Shown here: in pieces, positions 1 through 9,700 of the stretch
Layout: each line of letters starts with the position of its first letter
Numbering within the stretch: position 1 is the stretch's first letter
Origin: JAJZGK01 sp035538795
GTDB taxonomy: Bacteria; Pseudomonadota; Alphaproteobacteria; Rhodospirillales; Magnetospirillaceae
Length of the DNA: 64,000 bases
NCBI GenBank assembly: GCA_035538795.1
Contig: DATLJS010000025.1
Coordinates: 62,001-126,000 of the forward strand
Direction: 5' to 3'
Notes under the pieces: generated by a model
What the model was told of the DNA's origin: nothing
Database searches by the model: none
Seen by the model: only the letters and a program-made list of their open reading frames with translations
Position numbers and translations under genes: made by a program

Positions 1-579
1 GACCTGTCCATGCTCGAAGGCCAACGACATGGCGGCCAGCGGCGGGATGGAGAACAGCGCGGTCCAGCCGTTCAGGGTCAGACTGTCGATGGGGCCGATG
101 CGTTTGACCAGCACGTTGCTCCAGGCCCAGGCCATGGCGGCGGCGGCGACCAGCAGAAGATGGGGAGGCGACGGATGCGTGGGCTCGCCGGCCAGCAGCA
201 CCACGCCGGTCATGCCCAGGATCAGACCGATCCAGCCGGCGCGGCCCAGCCGTTCCCGATAGACCATGGCGCCGACCATGGCGGAAAAAGGCACGCAAAG
301 CTGAATGCCGATGGCGGTGCTGGCGGCATCCAAGCCGCTGGCGGCGCAAAGCAGCAGACCGAAATGCCCGACTCCCAGCACCACAGCCAGGGCCAGCACC
401 AGCGGCCAGCGACGGCGAGGCAGGGGGCGGAACGGCACGATCATGGCCGCCACCAGGCAAAAGCGCATAGTTGAAAGCAGAAATGGCGGAAGCTCGGTGG
501 TGCCCAGCTTCATGAAGACGAAATTGACGCCCCAAATGGCCACGACGACGGTGGACAACAGGGTATCGAGCGGCGACAT
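1..579 (-). CDS. EamA/DMT-family transporter, 3' end cut by window edge
   Basis: Reading leftwards from an ATG at 579, the translation begins MSPLDTLLSTVVVAIWGVNF and runs open to the window edge (193 codons visible). Alternating hydrophobic stretches, the early WGVNFVFMKLG-type segment and a short loop with YRERLGRAGW are typical of EamA (10-TM drug/metabolite transporter superfamily) inner-membrane exporters, which often export amino acids or metabolites. The start codon lies one base after the stop of the upstream uup gene, so it is very probably the last visible gene of a uup operon and translationally coupled to it. Substrate cannot be told from sequence. Confidence 0.8.
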   Translation of the reverse strand, partial: MSPLDTLLSTVVVAIWGVNFVFMKLGTTELPPFLLSTMRFCLVAAMIVPFRPLPRRRWPLVLALAVVLGVGHFGLLLCAASGLDAASTAIGIQLCVPFSAMVGAMVYRERLGRAGWIGLILGMTGVVLLAGEPTHPSPPHLLLVAAAAMAWAWSNVLVKRIGPIDSLTLNGWTALFSIPPLAAMSLAFEHGQV

Positions 580-580
580 G

Positions 581-2383
<1,803 letters not shown>

Positions 2384-3127
2384 TTACTTTTCTCCGCGCT
2401 TGTTCCGGATGCGGTCGTAAGCCGCGTTGATCTCGGCCATCTTCTTGGTGGCGAGATCGATATATTCCTGAGGCATGCCTTTGGCCATCAGGGTGTCGGG
2501 ATGATGCTCCCGCGACAGCTTGCGCCATGCCGACTTGATGTCCGACATGGAGGCCTGGGGGGACACGCCCAGCACGGCGTAGTCGTCGGGGTTGGCCGCT
2601 TCCGCCGCGTCGCGGTAAAAATTCTGCCCGGAAATCCCGAAAATCTCCGAGACGCGGCGCAGAAACTCCTCCTCCGCCGGATGCAGGCGTCCGTCGGCCA
2701 GGGCGATCTGGTTCAGGGCCATTAGCACTTCGGCCAGCATCACCGGGGTATCGGCGAAGGCTCCGGCCAGCCGGCGGGCGTGGGGTTCGTATCCCGAGGG
2801 ATCGGCCTTGGCCTCGTCCCACAGATCGGCGATCATCGACATCTGCGACGGCGGAATCGAGAACATGGCCTTGAAGGCGTCCACTTCCTCGCGCGAGACC
2901 AGCCCGTCGGCCTTGGCCAGTTTGGCGGCCAAGGCGACGATCGAGGTGGTGAAAATGGCCTGGCGTTCGGCGGCCTTGCGCAACGTCTCGGCTGTGGACG
3001 AGCGGGTGCGTCCGCCCAGCTTGAGATCGATCCAATGGCCGATCAGCAGTCCGATGAAGGCGCCGAAATAGCCGTGGCCCAGCGCGAAGCCGGCGATGAC
3101 GCCGATGAGTTTGCCCCAAAAGATCAT
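2384..3127 (-). CDS. djlA: DjlA-like membrane-anchored J-domain protein
   Basis: 247 aa. The N-terminus (about 1-35) is a glycine-rich membrane segment (GKLIGVIAGFALGHGYFGAF), as in DjlA, which is anchored by one TM helix. Residues about 50-160 are alpha-helical and acidic and fit a TerB/tellurite-resistance-like domain. The C-terminal about 65 residues form a DnaJ domain with the HPD tripeptide in REHHPDTLM, the residues needed to stimulate DnaK ATPase. It is therefore probably a DnaK co-chaperone at the inner membrane. The stop is directly followed by the uup ATG, so the two are co-transcribed. Symbol assigned by architecture. Confidence 0.85.
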   Translation of the reverse strand: MIFWGKLIGVIAGFALGHGYFGAFIGLLIGHWIDLKLGGRTRSSTAETLRKAAERQAIFTTSIVALAAKLAKADGLVSREEVDAFKAMFSIPPSQMSMIADLWDEAKADPSGYEPHARRLAGAFADTPVMLAEVLMALNQIALADGRLHPAEEEFLRRVSEIFGISGQNFYRDAAEAANPDDYAVLGVSPQASMSDIKSAWRKLSREHHPDTLMAKGMPQEYIDLATKKMAEINAAYDRIRNKRGEK

Positions 3128-3232
3128 TGCCGATGGCTACACTGTCCGGGCCGTCAGCGCAAGGGGAGTGGCGGAACGGGCCGCGGGTTCCTATATGCCG
3201 GTCTAAGTTTACAGAAGCAGAAAGGACCGATC

Positions 3233-3787
3233 ATGACTCTTCGTCTCGTCACCGTGGTGGGCAGTCTGCGCCAGGGTTCCTATAACCGAATGATCGCCCA
3301 GACCTTGCCGGAATTGGCTCCGTCGGGGGTCGAGATCGTGGCGGCGCCGTCCATCGCCGGAATTCCGCTTTACGATTCCGATCTGCAAGCCAAGGGAATT
3401 CCGCTGCAAGTGACGGCGCTGGGCGAAGCCATCCAAGCCGCCGACGGCGTGATCATTGTGACGCCGGAATATAATTATTCCGTTCCCGGCGTGCTGAAGA
3501 ACGCTATCGACTGGCTGTCGCGTCTGTCGCCCCAGCCGCTGGCGGGCAAGCCCCTGGCCATTCAGTCGGCGTCGATGGGGGTGATGGGCGGCGTGCGGGC
3601 GCAGTATCATTTGCGCCAGACTCTGATCTTCCTTGAAGCGCTGGTGCTCAACAAGCCCGAGGTGATGGTGGGCGCGGCGCAGAACAAGGTGGATATCGAG
3701 ACGGGGCGTCTGAACGACGAGCCGACCCGCCAGTTCATCGCCGGCCAGCTGGAAGCCTTTGCCGCCTTCATCCGCAAGATGTCGTGA
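3233..3787 (+). CDS. NAD(P)H-dependent FMN reductase
   Basis: 184 aa starting MTLRLVTVVGSLRQGSYNRM. The ATG has an AAAGGA ribosome-binding site 7 bases upstream. GSLRxGSYNR is the FMN-phosphate binding loop of the flavodoxin-like NADPH-dependent FMN reductase family, and TPEYNYSVPGVLKNAIDWLS is the second flavin-binding segment (PEYN-S-PG-LKNAIDW). Such enzymes reduce FMN, quinones, azo compounds or chromate in the cytoplasm; which substrate is used here cannot be told. It is divergent from the djlA-uup operon. Confidence 0.88.
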   Translation: MTLRLVTVVGSLRQGSYNRMIAQTLPELAPSGVEIVAAPSIAGIPLYDSDLQAKGIPLQVTALGEAIQAADGVIIVTPEYNYSVPGVLKNAIDWLSRLSPQPLAGKPLAIQSASMGVMGGVRAQYHLRQTLIFLEALVLNKPEVMVGAAQNKVDIETGRLNDEPTRQFIAGQLEAFAAFIRKMS

Positions 3788-3879
3788 CGGCGATGCCGTG
3801 ATTCTGCGAATGCAGTTGCCCCCGGCCGAGACCTGGGCGATCTTATTTCGTCTTGATAATGATTTCAGCTGGGGGCCGC

Positions 3880-4377
3880 ATGATTTCGCATTTCCAATTG
3901 ATGGCCCGCTATAACGACTGGGCCAATCGGAGGCTTTTGGACGCCGCCGCAACGGTGCCCGAAGATATGCTGTGGGCGGATCGCGGCGTCTTCTTCCGCT
4001 CTTTCCTGGGTACCATGAACCACCTGCTGGTGGGCGACACCATGTGGCTGGCCCGGTTCAAAGGCGAACCGCCTCCCGAAGGATTGAAGCTGGATAGCGT
4101 GCTGCATCGCGGCCTTGAACCTTTTCGCACGGCCCGTCAGGTCCTGGACGAAAGCATCCTGGCTTTTACCCGGTCGCTGGACGAAAGCCGTCTGGCGTCA
4201 AGCCTGGCCTATCGCACCAGCGCCGGTCAGCAGACCGAGACGCCGTTTTCCGGAACTCTTTTTCACGTCTTCAACCACCAGACCCATCATCGCGGGCAGG
4301 CTCACGGCGTGTTGACGGGTCTGGGGGCGAAAGGTCCGGAATTGGATCTGGTCTATTTCATCCGCCTGGGCGGCTGA
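3880..4377 (+). CDS. DinB-family protein (putative metal-dependent thiol enzyme fold)
   Basis: 165 aa from the ATG at 3880 (MISHFQLMARYNDWANRRL); an upstream in-frame TTG at 3853 would add nine residues but lacks family support. The four-helix-bundle DinB signature is present: YNDWANRRLL near the start, a first His in MNHLLVGD, and the paired His motif NHQTHHRGQ about 120 residues in. These three His typically bind a divalent metal. DinB-fold proteins include bacillithiol/mycothiol transferases and maleylpyruvate isomerases; no specific reaction can be assigned. It stands alone, convergent with the small gene that follows. Confidence 0.85.
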   Translation: MISHFQLMARYNDWANRRLLDAAATVPEDMLWADRGVFFRSFLGTMNHLLVGDTMWLARFKGEPPPEGLKLDSVLHRGLEPFRTARQVLDESILAFTRSLDESRLASSLAYRTSAGQQTETPFSGTLFHVFNHQTHHRGQAHGVLTGLGAKGPELDLVYFIRLGG

Positions 4378-4378
4378 G

Positions 4379-4552
4379 TCAGCCCAGGGACGCCTTGATC
4401 TTGGCGATGACGTCGGTGGAATAGAAGCAGCAGACGCCGCGCTTGGCGGTCGGTTCGATCGCCAGTTCCTTGATGGCTTTCTTTACCTTGGCGTCGGACA
4501 CGCCCAATTCCTTGGCGATCTTGGCGGCGGTGGTCAGAGTATCGTCGGACAT
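4379..4552 (-). CDS. small helix-turn-helix-like protein (57 aa)
   Basis: Translation reads MSDDTLTTAAKIAKELGVSD and ends in IKASLG. It was found by eye because it is short. TAAKIAKELGVSDAKVKKAI has the spacing of a helix-turn-helix (AAKIAKELGVS, turn at LGVSD), followed by RGVCCFYS, a CC pair before a basic C-terminal helix. This resembles small MerR/winged-helix-like or histone-like proteins. Codon usage matches the host. It is convergent with the DinB gene (the stop lies 2 bases beyond DinB's) and divergent from the TPR gene at 4618. Function unknown; the adjacent Cys pair might bind a metal or sense redox. Confidence 0.6.
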   Translation of the reverse strand: MSDDTLTTAAKIAKELGVSDAKVKKAIKELAIEPTAKRGVCCFYSTDVIAKIKASLG

Positions 4553-4617
4553 GAGCTGAAACCCTTTGTTTCAAAGATTGGCGCGACTGCTGCCGGCCAA
4601 GATTGCTATGATCGCGC

Positions 4618-6297
4618 ATGACCCGCAAGACCGCTTCCTCCAATCCAGCCCTTCATTTTCTGCAACAGGGACGGCAGGCCCATCAGTCCGGACGGCTGGC
4701 CGAGGCCCAAGGCCTTTACCAGCAGGCTTTGGCCGTCAGGCCGGGTCTGCCCGACGCTCTGCACCTGATGGGGGTGGCCCAGGCCCAGCAGGGCCGGTTG
4801 GAAGCGGCAATCGACCTGATCGCCAAGGCCATCGCCGGCGATCCGCGCAAGGCGGAATATCGCTGCGACATCGCGCCGGCGCTGATCCATTTGGGGCGCG
4901 GAGTGGAAGCGGCGGGGCATCTGCGCGAGGCGCTGAAGCTGTCGCCCAAATTGTTCCAGGCCCGAAACAACCTGGGTATCTTGCTGCACGACGCCAAGCA
5001 GTACGAGCAGGCGTTGGAGCAGTTTGACGCCGCCCTGAGGATCAAACCGGATTTTTGGGAAGCGGTTTTGGGCCGTGCCCGCGCTTTGACCGAATTGGGC
5101 CGGCACGGCGACGCCGAGGCCGAAGCGCGGCGTATTCTGATCCACCGTCCCGATTGGCCGGAGGCGCTGCATCTGCTGGGCAAGGCGCTTTATCGTCAAG
5201 ATCGGCTGGCTGAGGCCGAGGAACCGCTGTGTCTGTCGCTGTCGGGCAATCCGCGCAACGCCGACGCCATGGGCGACCTGGGGCTTCTGCTGACCGAGAC
5301 CGACCGTCCCGCCGAGGCCGAGGCGATATTGCGGCGGACTTTGGAGCTGAAGCCACAGGATCCCGACGCCCGCATCAATCTGGCGCTGCTGCTGCTGCGT
5401 CAGGGGCGCTACGACGAGGGCTGGCGGCTGTACGAAGCCCGGCTCGATCCGGCGCGGCGGCAGAAGGTCTTGAAAAACGGCGTTCCTCCCTTTCCCTGGC
5501 CGCAATGGCGGGGCGAGCCCATCGCCGGCAAGGCCGTTCTGGTCTGGGTGGAACAGGGATTCGGCGACGTCATCCAGTTCAGCCGCTATCTGGCCGAGTT
5601 GAAGCGCATGGGGGCGGCTCTGGTGACCTTTTGCTGCTACGCCCCTTTGGTGGGGCTGCTGAAGGGGCTGGACGGTGTTGATGCCGTGCATCCTTTGGAC
5701 GGCACGCCGGTGGCCATGCCGGGGCATGATTATTGGGTGCCATTGCTCAGTTTGCCGCTGATGACCGGCCGGATGCCGGCTGTCGTGCCTTACCTGCGGG
5801 CCGCTCCCGCGCCCTTGCCGTCCGGCGTCAAAGTCGGTCTGGCCTGGCGGGGCAGCGCCAATTTCGACAATGACCGTTTCCGCTCGCTGCCGGGGCTGAA
5901 GGTACTGCGGCCCTTGTGGAACGTTCCGGATCTGACCTTCGTCAGCCTGCAAAAAGGCTCGGCCGAGGACGAGGCGGAAAATCCGCCGTCAGACCAGCCG
6001 CTTCTGCCGCTGGGCGCCAAGGTGGAGGGCTTCGCCGCCATGGCCTCGCTGATCATGGGGCTGGACCTGGTGATCTGCGTCGATACGGCGGTGGCGCATC
6101 TGGCCGGAGCCCTGGGCAAGCCCTGTTGGCTGATGCTGCCCAAGCGCGGCCAGGACTGGCGCTGGGGCCAGGGCCGGGACGACAGCCCGTGGTATCCCGA
6201 AGTGCTGCGGCTTTACCGTCAGGAGCGTGACGGCGACTGGGCTGGAGTGGTGGCCCGGGTCGCGGCGGATCTGGCTACTTTGCCAATTCCCAAATAA
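4618..6297 (+). CDS. TPR protein with glycosyltransferase-like C-terminal domain
   Basis: 559 aa. Residues about 10-290 are seven or eight tetratricopeptide repeats (e.g. AEAQGLYQQALAVRPGLPDA, ALEQFDAALRIKPDF). Residues about 300-555 resemble the GT9/GT41-like domain seen behind TPRs in many magnetospirilla and other alphaproteobacteria: VEQGFGDVIQFSRYL, a VGLAWRGSANFDND segment, and CVDTAVAHLAGALGKPCWLM, which matches nucleotide-sugar-binding loops of heptosyltransferase-like folds. Probably cytoplasmic and involved in protein or surface-polymer glycosylation, but no acceptor is known. It is paralogous to the 704-aa protein at 46932-49046. Its 3' end overlaps the convergent TrmH-family gene by 23 bases. 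Confidence 0.82.
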   Translation: MTRKTASSNPALHFLQQGRQAHQSGRLAEAQGLYQQALAVRPGLPDALHLMGVAQAQQGRLEAAIDLIAKAIAGDPRKAEYRCDIAPALIHLGRGVEAAGHLREALKLSPKLFQARNNLGILLHDAKQYEQALEQFDAALRIKPDFWEAVLGRARALTELGRHGDAEAEARRILIHRPDWPEALHLLGKALYRQDRLAEAEEPLCLSLSGNPRNADAMGDLGLLLTETDRPAEAEAILRRTLELKPQDPDARINLALLLLRQGRYDEGWRLYEARLDPARRQKVLKNGVPPFPWPQWRGEPIAGKAVLVWVEQGFGDVIQFSRYLAELKRMGAALVTFCCYAPLVGLLKGLDGVDAVHPLDGTPVAMPGHDYWVPLLSLPLMTGRMPAVVPYLRAAPAPLPSGVKVGLAWRGSANFDNDRFRSLPGLKVLRPLWNVPDLTFVSLQKGSAEDEAENPPSDQPLLPLGAKVEGFAAMASLIMGLDLVICVDTAVAHLAGALGKPCWLMLPKRGQDWRWGQGRDDSPWYPEVLRLYRQERDGDWAGVVARVAADLATLPIPK

Positions 6298-7111
6298 GGA
6301 TGGCGGCGGTGGCCGCCACGTTCAGGCTTTGCACGTGGCCCGATCCCGGCAGTTTGACGATGCCGGAACAGGCTTTCAGGCTGGCGTCGGGAACGCCGGT
6401 TTCCTCGTTGCCCAGCAGGATGGCCAGCGGTTTGTCGCGGGGCAGTTCGGCAAAGGTCTGAGCGCCTTCCAAGGCGGTGCCGATCACCCGGTAACCTGCC
6501 GTCGCCAGATCGGAGACGGCTTGGGGAAAGGGCGCGCGGTGGACCGACACCCAGTCCAATCCGCCTTCGGCCACGCGATGAGCCGATTCCGACAAGCCGG
6601 CCTGACCGGGATGCTCGGATACGATTAGATGCTCCAGCCCGAAAAAGGCCATGCTGCGGATGATGGCCCCCAGATTGTGGGGATTGCCGACGCCGTCCAG
6701 CAGCAGCAGCGGCTTTTTCGCGTCGGCCCAGCTGCGGGCCAGGGCCGGGGTGAGGCTTTCCATGGGACGCGGGCGGGCGACGGCGACGATGCCGCCGTGA
6801 TGAGGTGTGCCGGCTACTTTGGTCAGCTCGTCGGTCTCGACCATGCGGTAAGGTTTGCGCCGGGCCGCCAGGAATTTGCAGAAGCCTCCGACCTCGGTCC
6901 TGAAGCGGTCTTCATAGAACAGCCGCTCGACATCGCGGCCGCGCTGGGCGAACAGGGCCTGCACGGCGGGCAGACCGGCGACGCGAATCAGGTCCGGCTG
7001 GCGCGGCGGCGGCGAGTCCGCATTCGCCGATTTAGCATTGACGGCGGCGGACGTGGCCGGAGCCAGGGTGAGCGTGGGGCGGCGGGGTGGCGGTTTGGAC
7101 ATGAAACTCAC
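6275..7111 (-). CDS. TrmH/SpoU-family RNA 2'-O-methyltransferase
   Basis: 278 aa from a GTG at 7111; an ATG nine bases further (7102, MSKPPPRRPT) is an equally good start. After a low-complexity Pro/Ala N-terminus, residues about 40-110 form the L30e-like substrate-binding domain (GLPAVQALFAQR) and 130-278 the SPOUT methyltransferase domain with its three motifs: LLLDGVGNPHNLGAIIRS (motif 1), ILLGNEETGVPD (motif 2) and LPGSGHVQSLNVAATAAILIWE (motif 3, the knot). These enzymes methylate a ribose 2'-OH in rRNA or tRNA with SAM; the exact nucleotide is unknown. It is divergent from rluE (46 bases apart) and may share its promoter region. Confidence 0.88.
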   Translation of the reverse strand: MSFMSKPPPRRPTLTLAPATSAAVNAKSANADSPPPRQPDLIRVAGLPAVQALFAQRGRDVERLFYEDRFRTEVGGFCKFLAARRKPYRMVETDELTKVAGTPHHGGIVAVARPRPMESLTPALARSWADAKKPLLLLDGVGNPHNLGAIIRSMAFFGLEHLIVSEHPGQAGLSESAHRVAEGGLDWVSVHRAPFPQAVSDLATAGYRVIGTALEGAQTFAELPRDKPLAILLGNEETGVPDASLKACSGIVKLPGSGHVQSLNVAATAAILIWELAK

Positions 7112-7156
7112 TCAGGGACTTGTCAGCGGGCGGGCGACATTGGATGTTAGCGCACC

Positions 7157-7702
7157 ATGTCGCGGATCGTCCTCGTCAACAAGCCCTATGATGTGCTGTG
7201 CCAGTTCACCGACCGGGAGGCTGGGCGGGCAACCTTGGCCGACCACGTGCCGGTGCCCAAGGTTTATCCGGCGGGACGGCTGGACCGGGATTCCGAAGGA
7301 CTGGTGGTTCTGACCGACGACGGCGCCTTGGTGGCCAAGCTCAGCCAGCCCAGGCACAAGATGCCGAAAGTCTATTGGGTGCAGGTCGAGGGCGTGCCCA
7401 CCGACGCCGCCCTGGAAGCCCTGTGCCGCGGCATCGTCTTGAAGGACGGTCCGACCTTGCCGGCCGAGGCGCGGCGGATGGACGAACCGGCCGGTTTATG
7501 GCCCCGTCATCCGCCGGTGCGCTATCGCGCCGCCATTCCCACCTCGTGGATCGCCCTGACCTTGCGCGAAGGCCGCAACCGTCAGGTCCGCCGCATGACG
7601 GCGGCGGTTGGCTTCCCGACCCTGCGGCTGATCCGCTGGTCGGTGGGGCCGTGGACGCTGGAGGGGCTTGCTCCCGGCGAATGGCGGGAAATCAAGGGCT
7701 GA
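7157..7702 (+). CDS. rluE: 23S rRNA pseudouridine synthase, RluE type
   Basis: 181 aa. VLVNKPYDVLCQFTD is the N-terminal strand of the RsuA/RluB/E/F family; PAGRLDRDSEGLVVLTDDG contains the catalytic Asp in the R-L-D-x-D/x-S-E-G-L motif; LREGRNRQVRRMTAAVGFPTLRLIR is the conserved C-terminal family signature. There is no N-terminal S4 domain, as in RluE (which makes pseudouridine 2457 in E. coli 23S rRNA). Its last 11 bases overlap the convergent REC-MBL gene. Confidence 0.88.
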   Translation: MSRIVLVNKPYDVLCQFTDREAGRATLADHVPVPKVYPAGRLDRDSEGLVVLTDDGALVAKLSQPRHKMPKVYWVQVEGVPTDAALEALCRGIVLKDGPTLPAEARRMDEPAGLWPRHPPVRYRAAIPTSWIALTLREGRNRQVRRMTAAVGFPTLRLIRWSVGPWTLEGLAPGEWREIKG

Positions 7703-8966
7703 TCGTCGCCACCTGGTCGGGGTGGATCACCTCGTGGTGCAGCAACTGGTACATCTGTCCTTCGGCCGGGGCTGCCACCTTCGTTTTCGAGCCCAGGCGG
7801 GCCAGCACGGCCGCGGCTTCCTCCAGCTTGCTGTCGATGTCCTCGTCCGTCTGGTCGGGATCGTGGTGGAAGATGTGCAGTTCCTTGACCCCGGCGCGGT
7901 GGGCGATTTCGGCGACCCGGCTGACCGAGGAATGCCCCCAGTGAACCTTTTTGGGATAGGTGGCGTCGTCATAGGTGCAGTCGGCCACCACCAGATCGGC
8001 ATTGGTCAAGAAACTGATCAGCCGCTGTTCCTGGAAGGCGTCGTATTCCGCCTGATCGGGGGCGTAAATCTCGTTGTCGGTCAGATAGCAGAAGCTGCCG
8101 CCCCGCAATTCCACCCGATAGCCCAGGCAATTGCCGGGATGGCGCAGCAGCATGGTCTGCACCGACACGCCGTCGAGGCGGACCTTTTCCTCGCGCAGGG
8201 TGTTGAAATAAACGTTGCCGCCGAATTCCCGCACGGTGACGGGAAAATAGGGCGCTTCCATTTGGGCGCTGATCAGATCGCGCATGCCGTGGCCGCCCTG
8301 GGATGCGCCGTGGATGACGAATTCGTTGCCCTGGACGTAAAGCGGCACGAAGAACGGCAGGCCGTTGATGTGATCCCAGTGCGGATGGGAAATGAAGATG
8401 CGCCCGGTGTGGCGTCCGCCCCGGGCCAGCAGGAAATTGGACAGCTCCTTGATGCCCGAGCCGGCGTCGAAGATGAACAACCCGTCGTTGCCGAATTCCA
8501 GCGAGATGCAGGAGGTGTTGCCGCCATAGCGCAAGGATTTGGGGCCGGGGACGGGCAGGGTGCCGCGCACGCCCCAATAGCGCAGCTCGGCGCGGTCGGC
8601 CAGCAGATCGTAAAGATCGTTGAGGAAGGTCTCGGGCTTCACCGGCTTGACGATATAGCCGTCGGCGCCCACCTCGCGGGCTTTGCGGCGGTCGGCCTCA
8701 TAGGGCTTGGCGCTGACCACGACGATGCGCATCTGCCGCAGTTCCGGGCGTTCGCGCATCTGACGGATCAGGTCGAAGCCGTCGATGTCGGGCATGATCA
8801 GATCGACCAGAACGCAGTCGGGTTGGCCCTCCAGTATCTCTTGCAGGGCGGTCTTGCTGGAGGTGGCGCTTTTGACCTGATGTCCGCTTTCTTGAAGCAG
8901 GGTCGTCAGAATGTCGATGGCCGTGGGGTCATCGTCGACGATGAAAAACGTCTGAGGCGCCTTCAT
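7692..8966 (-). CDS. response regulator fused to a metallo-beta-lactamase-fold hydrolase
   Basis: 424 aa from the ATG at 8966 (MKAPQTFFIVDDD), preceded by a G-rich stretch; a further in-frame ATG lies at 8987. Residues 1-120 are a full REC domain: DDD at 11-13, phosphoacceptor D55 in VDLIMPD, SAK at 85-87 and K108 in IVKPVKP. Residues about 128-424 are an MBL-fold hydrolase beginning YWGVRGTLPVPGP; metal ligands are H194, H196, D198 and H199 in HPHWDH, then LLRHPGN, YLTDNE and FHHDPD. The fold includes phosphodiesterases such as cyclic-nucleotide and PhnP-type enzymes. Phosphorylation presumably gates hydrolysis of a small phosphodiester, but the substrate is unknown. No histidine kinase gene is adjacent. 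Confidence 0.88.
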   Translation of the reverse strand: MKAPQTFFIVDDDPTAIDILTTLLQESGHQVKSATSSKTALQEILEGQPDCVLVDLIMPDIDGFDLIRQMRERPELRQMRIVVVSAKPYEADRRKAREVGADGYIVKPVKPETFLNDLYDLLADRAELRYWGVRGTLPVPGPKSLRYGGNTSCISLEFGNDGLFIFDAGSGIKELSNFLLARGGRHTGRIFISHPHWDHINGLPFFVPLYVQGNEFVIHGASQGGHGMRDLISAQMEAPYFPVTVREFGGNVYFNTLREEKVRLDGVSVQTMLLRHPGNCLGYRVELRGGSFCYLTDNEIYAPDQAEYDAFQEQRLISFLTNADLVVADCTYDDATYPKKVHWGHSSVSRVAEIAHRAGVKELHIFHHDPDQTDEDIDSKLEEAAAVLARLGSKTKVAAPAEGQMYQLLHHEVIHPDQVATISP

Positions 8967-9108
8967 GAAACCCGTATCCCCCGTCATGGAGTGTCGCGGT
9001 TCGATGATGCCCCTATTCCCCTATAGTTGTAAACCGTTGGGAGATGGTACGCCGCGAGGGAGAGGGCTATTATGCCGGTCCCCGCGCTTTTCCACCCCGC
9101 AGGACAAG

Positions 9109-9627
9109 ATGACCGAACCCGCTGAAAGCCGTAAGCCCTTCACGCCCGAACAACTTTTGGAACGTTTGCGGGGGCTGGGCATTTCTTGCGCCACCACCCG
9201 GCATCCTCCGGCCTTTACGGTCGAACAGGGCAACGAGGTCTGGGGCGGTATTCCCGGCATCCACTGCAAAAATCTGTTTCTCAAGGACGCCAAGGGAAGG
9301 ATGTGGCTGGTGGTGGCTCCGGCCGAGCGGCGCATTGATCTGAAAAAATTGCCCGAGGCCATGGGTTCGGCCCGTTTGTCGTTCGGGTCGGCGGATCGGC
9401 TGGTGCGCACCTTGGGCATCCAGCCGGGGTCGGTCACGCCTTTCGCCCTGGTCAACGATCCGGATCATCAGGTGACGGTGGTGCTGGACGCCTGGATGAT
9501 GGAGCAGTCTTTGCTGAACTATCACCCCCTGACCAACGAGGCGACCACCACCATTTCCAACGCCGATTTCCGCGCTTTTTTGCAAGATTGTGGGCACGAG
9601 GTCAGGATCGTCGCGCTGCCGGGCTGA
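9109..9627 (+). CDS. prolyl-tRNA editing protein (ProX/YbaK fold)
   Basis: 172 aa from the ATG at 9109, with AGGACA just upstream. The core matches free-standing prolyl-tRNA deacylases: TTRHPPAFTVEQGNE, GIHCKNLFLKDAKGRMWLVV (the K-N-L-F-L motif holding the catalytic Lys) and TPFALVNDPDHQVTVVLD. These cytoplasmic trans-editing proteins hydrolyse Ala (or Cys) wrongly attached to tRNA-Pro. The region between it and the divergent REC-MBL gene is about 140 bases. It is followed after 73 bases by guaA. Confidence 0.88.
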   Translation: MTEPAESRKPFTPEQLLERLRGLGISCATTRHPPAFTVEQGNEVWGGIPGIHCKNLFLKDAKGRMWLVVAPAERRIDLKKLPEAMGSARLSFGSADRLVRTLGIQPGSVTPFALVNDPDHQVTVVLDAWMMEQSLLNYHPLTNEATTTISNADFRAFLQDCGHEVRIVALPG

Positions 9628-9700
9628 GTTTTCCAAACCCGGACTTGCGTCCAGGCTGCCCCCTTGGGTAAAGTGCGCAGCTTCCGTCGAGGAGGCTCAA

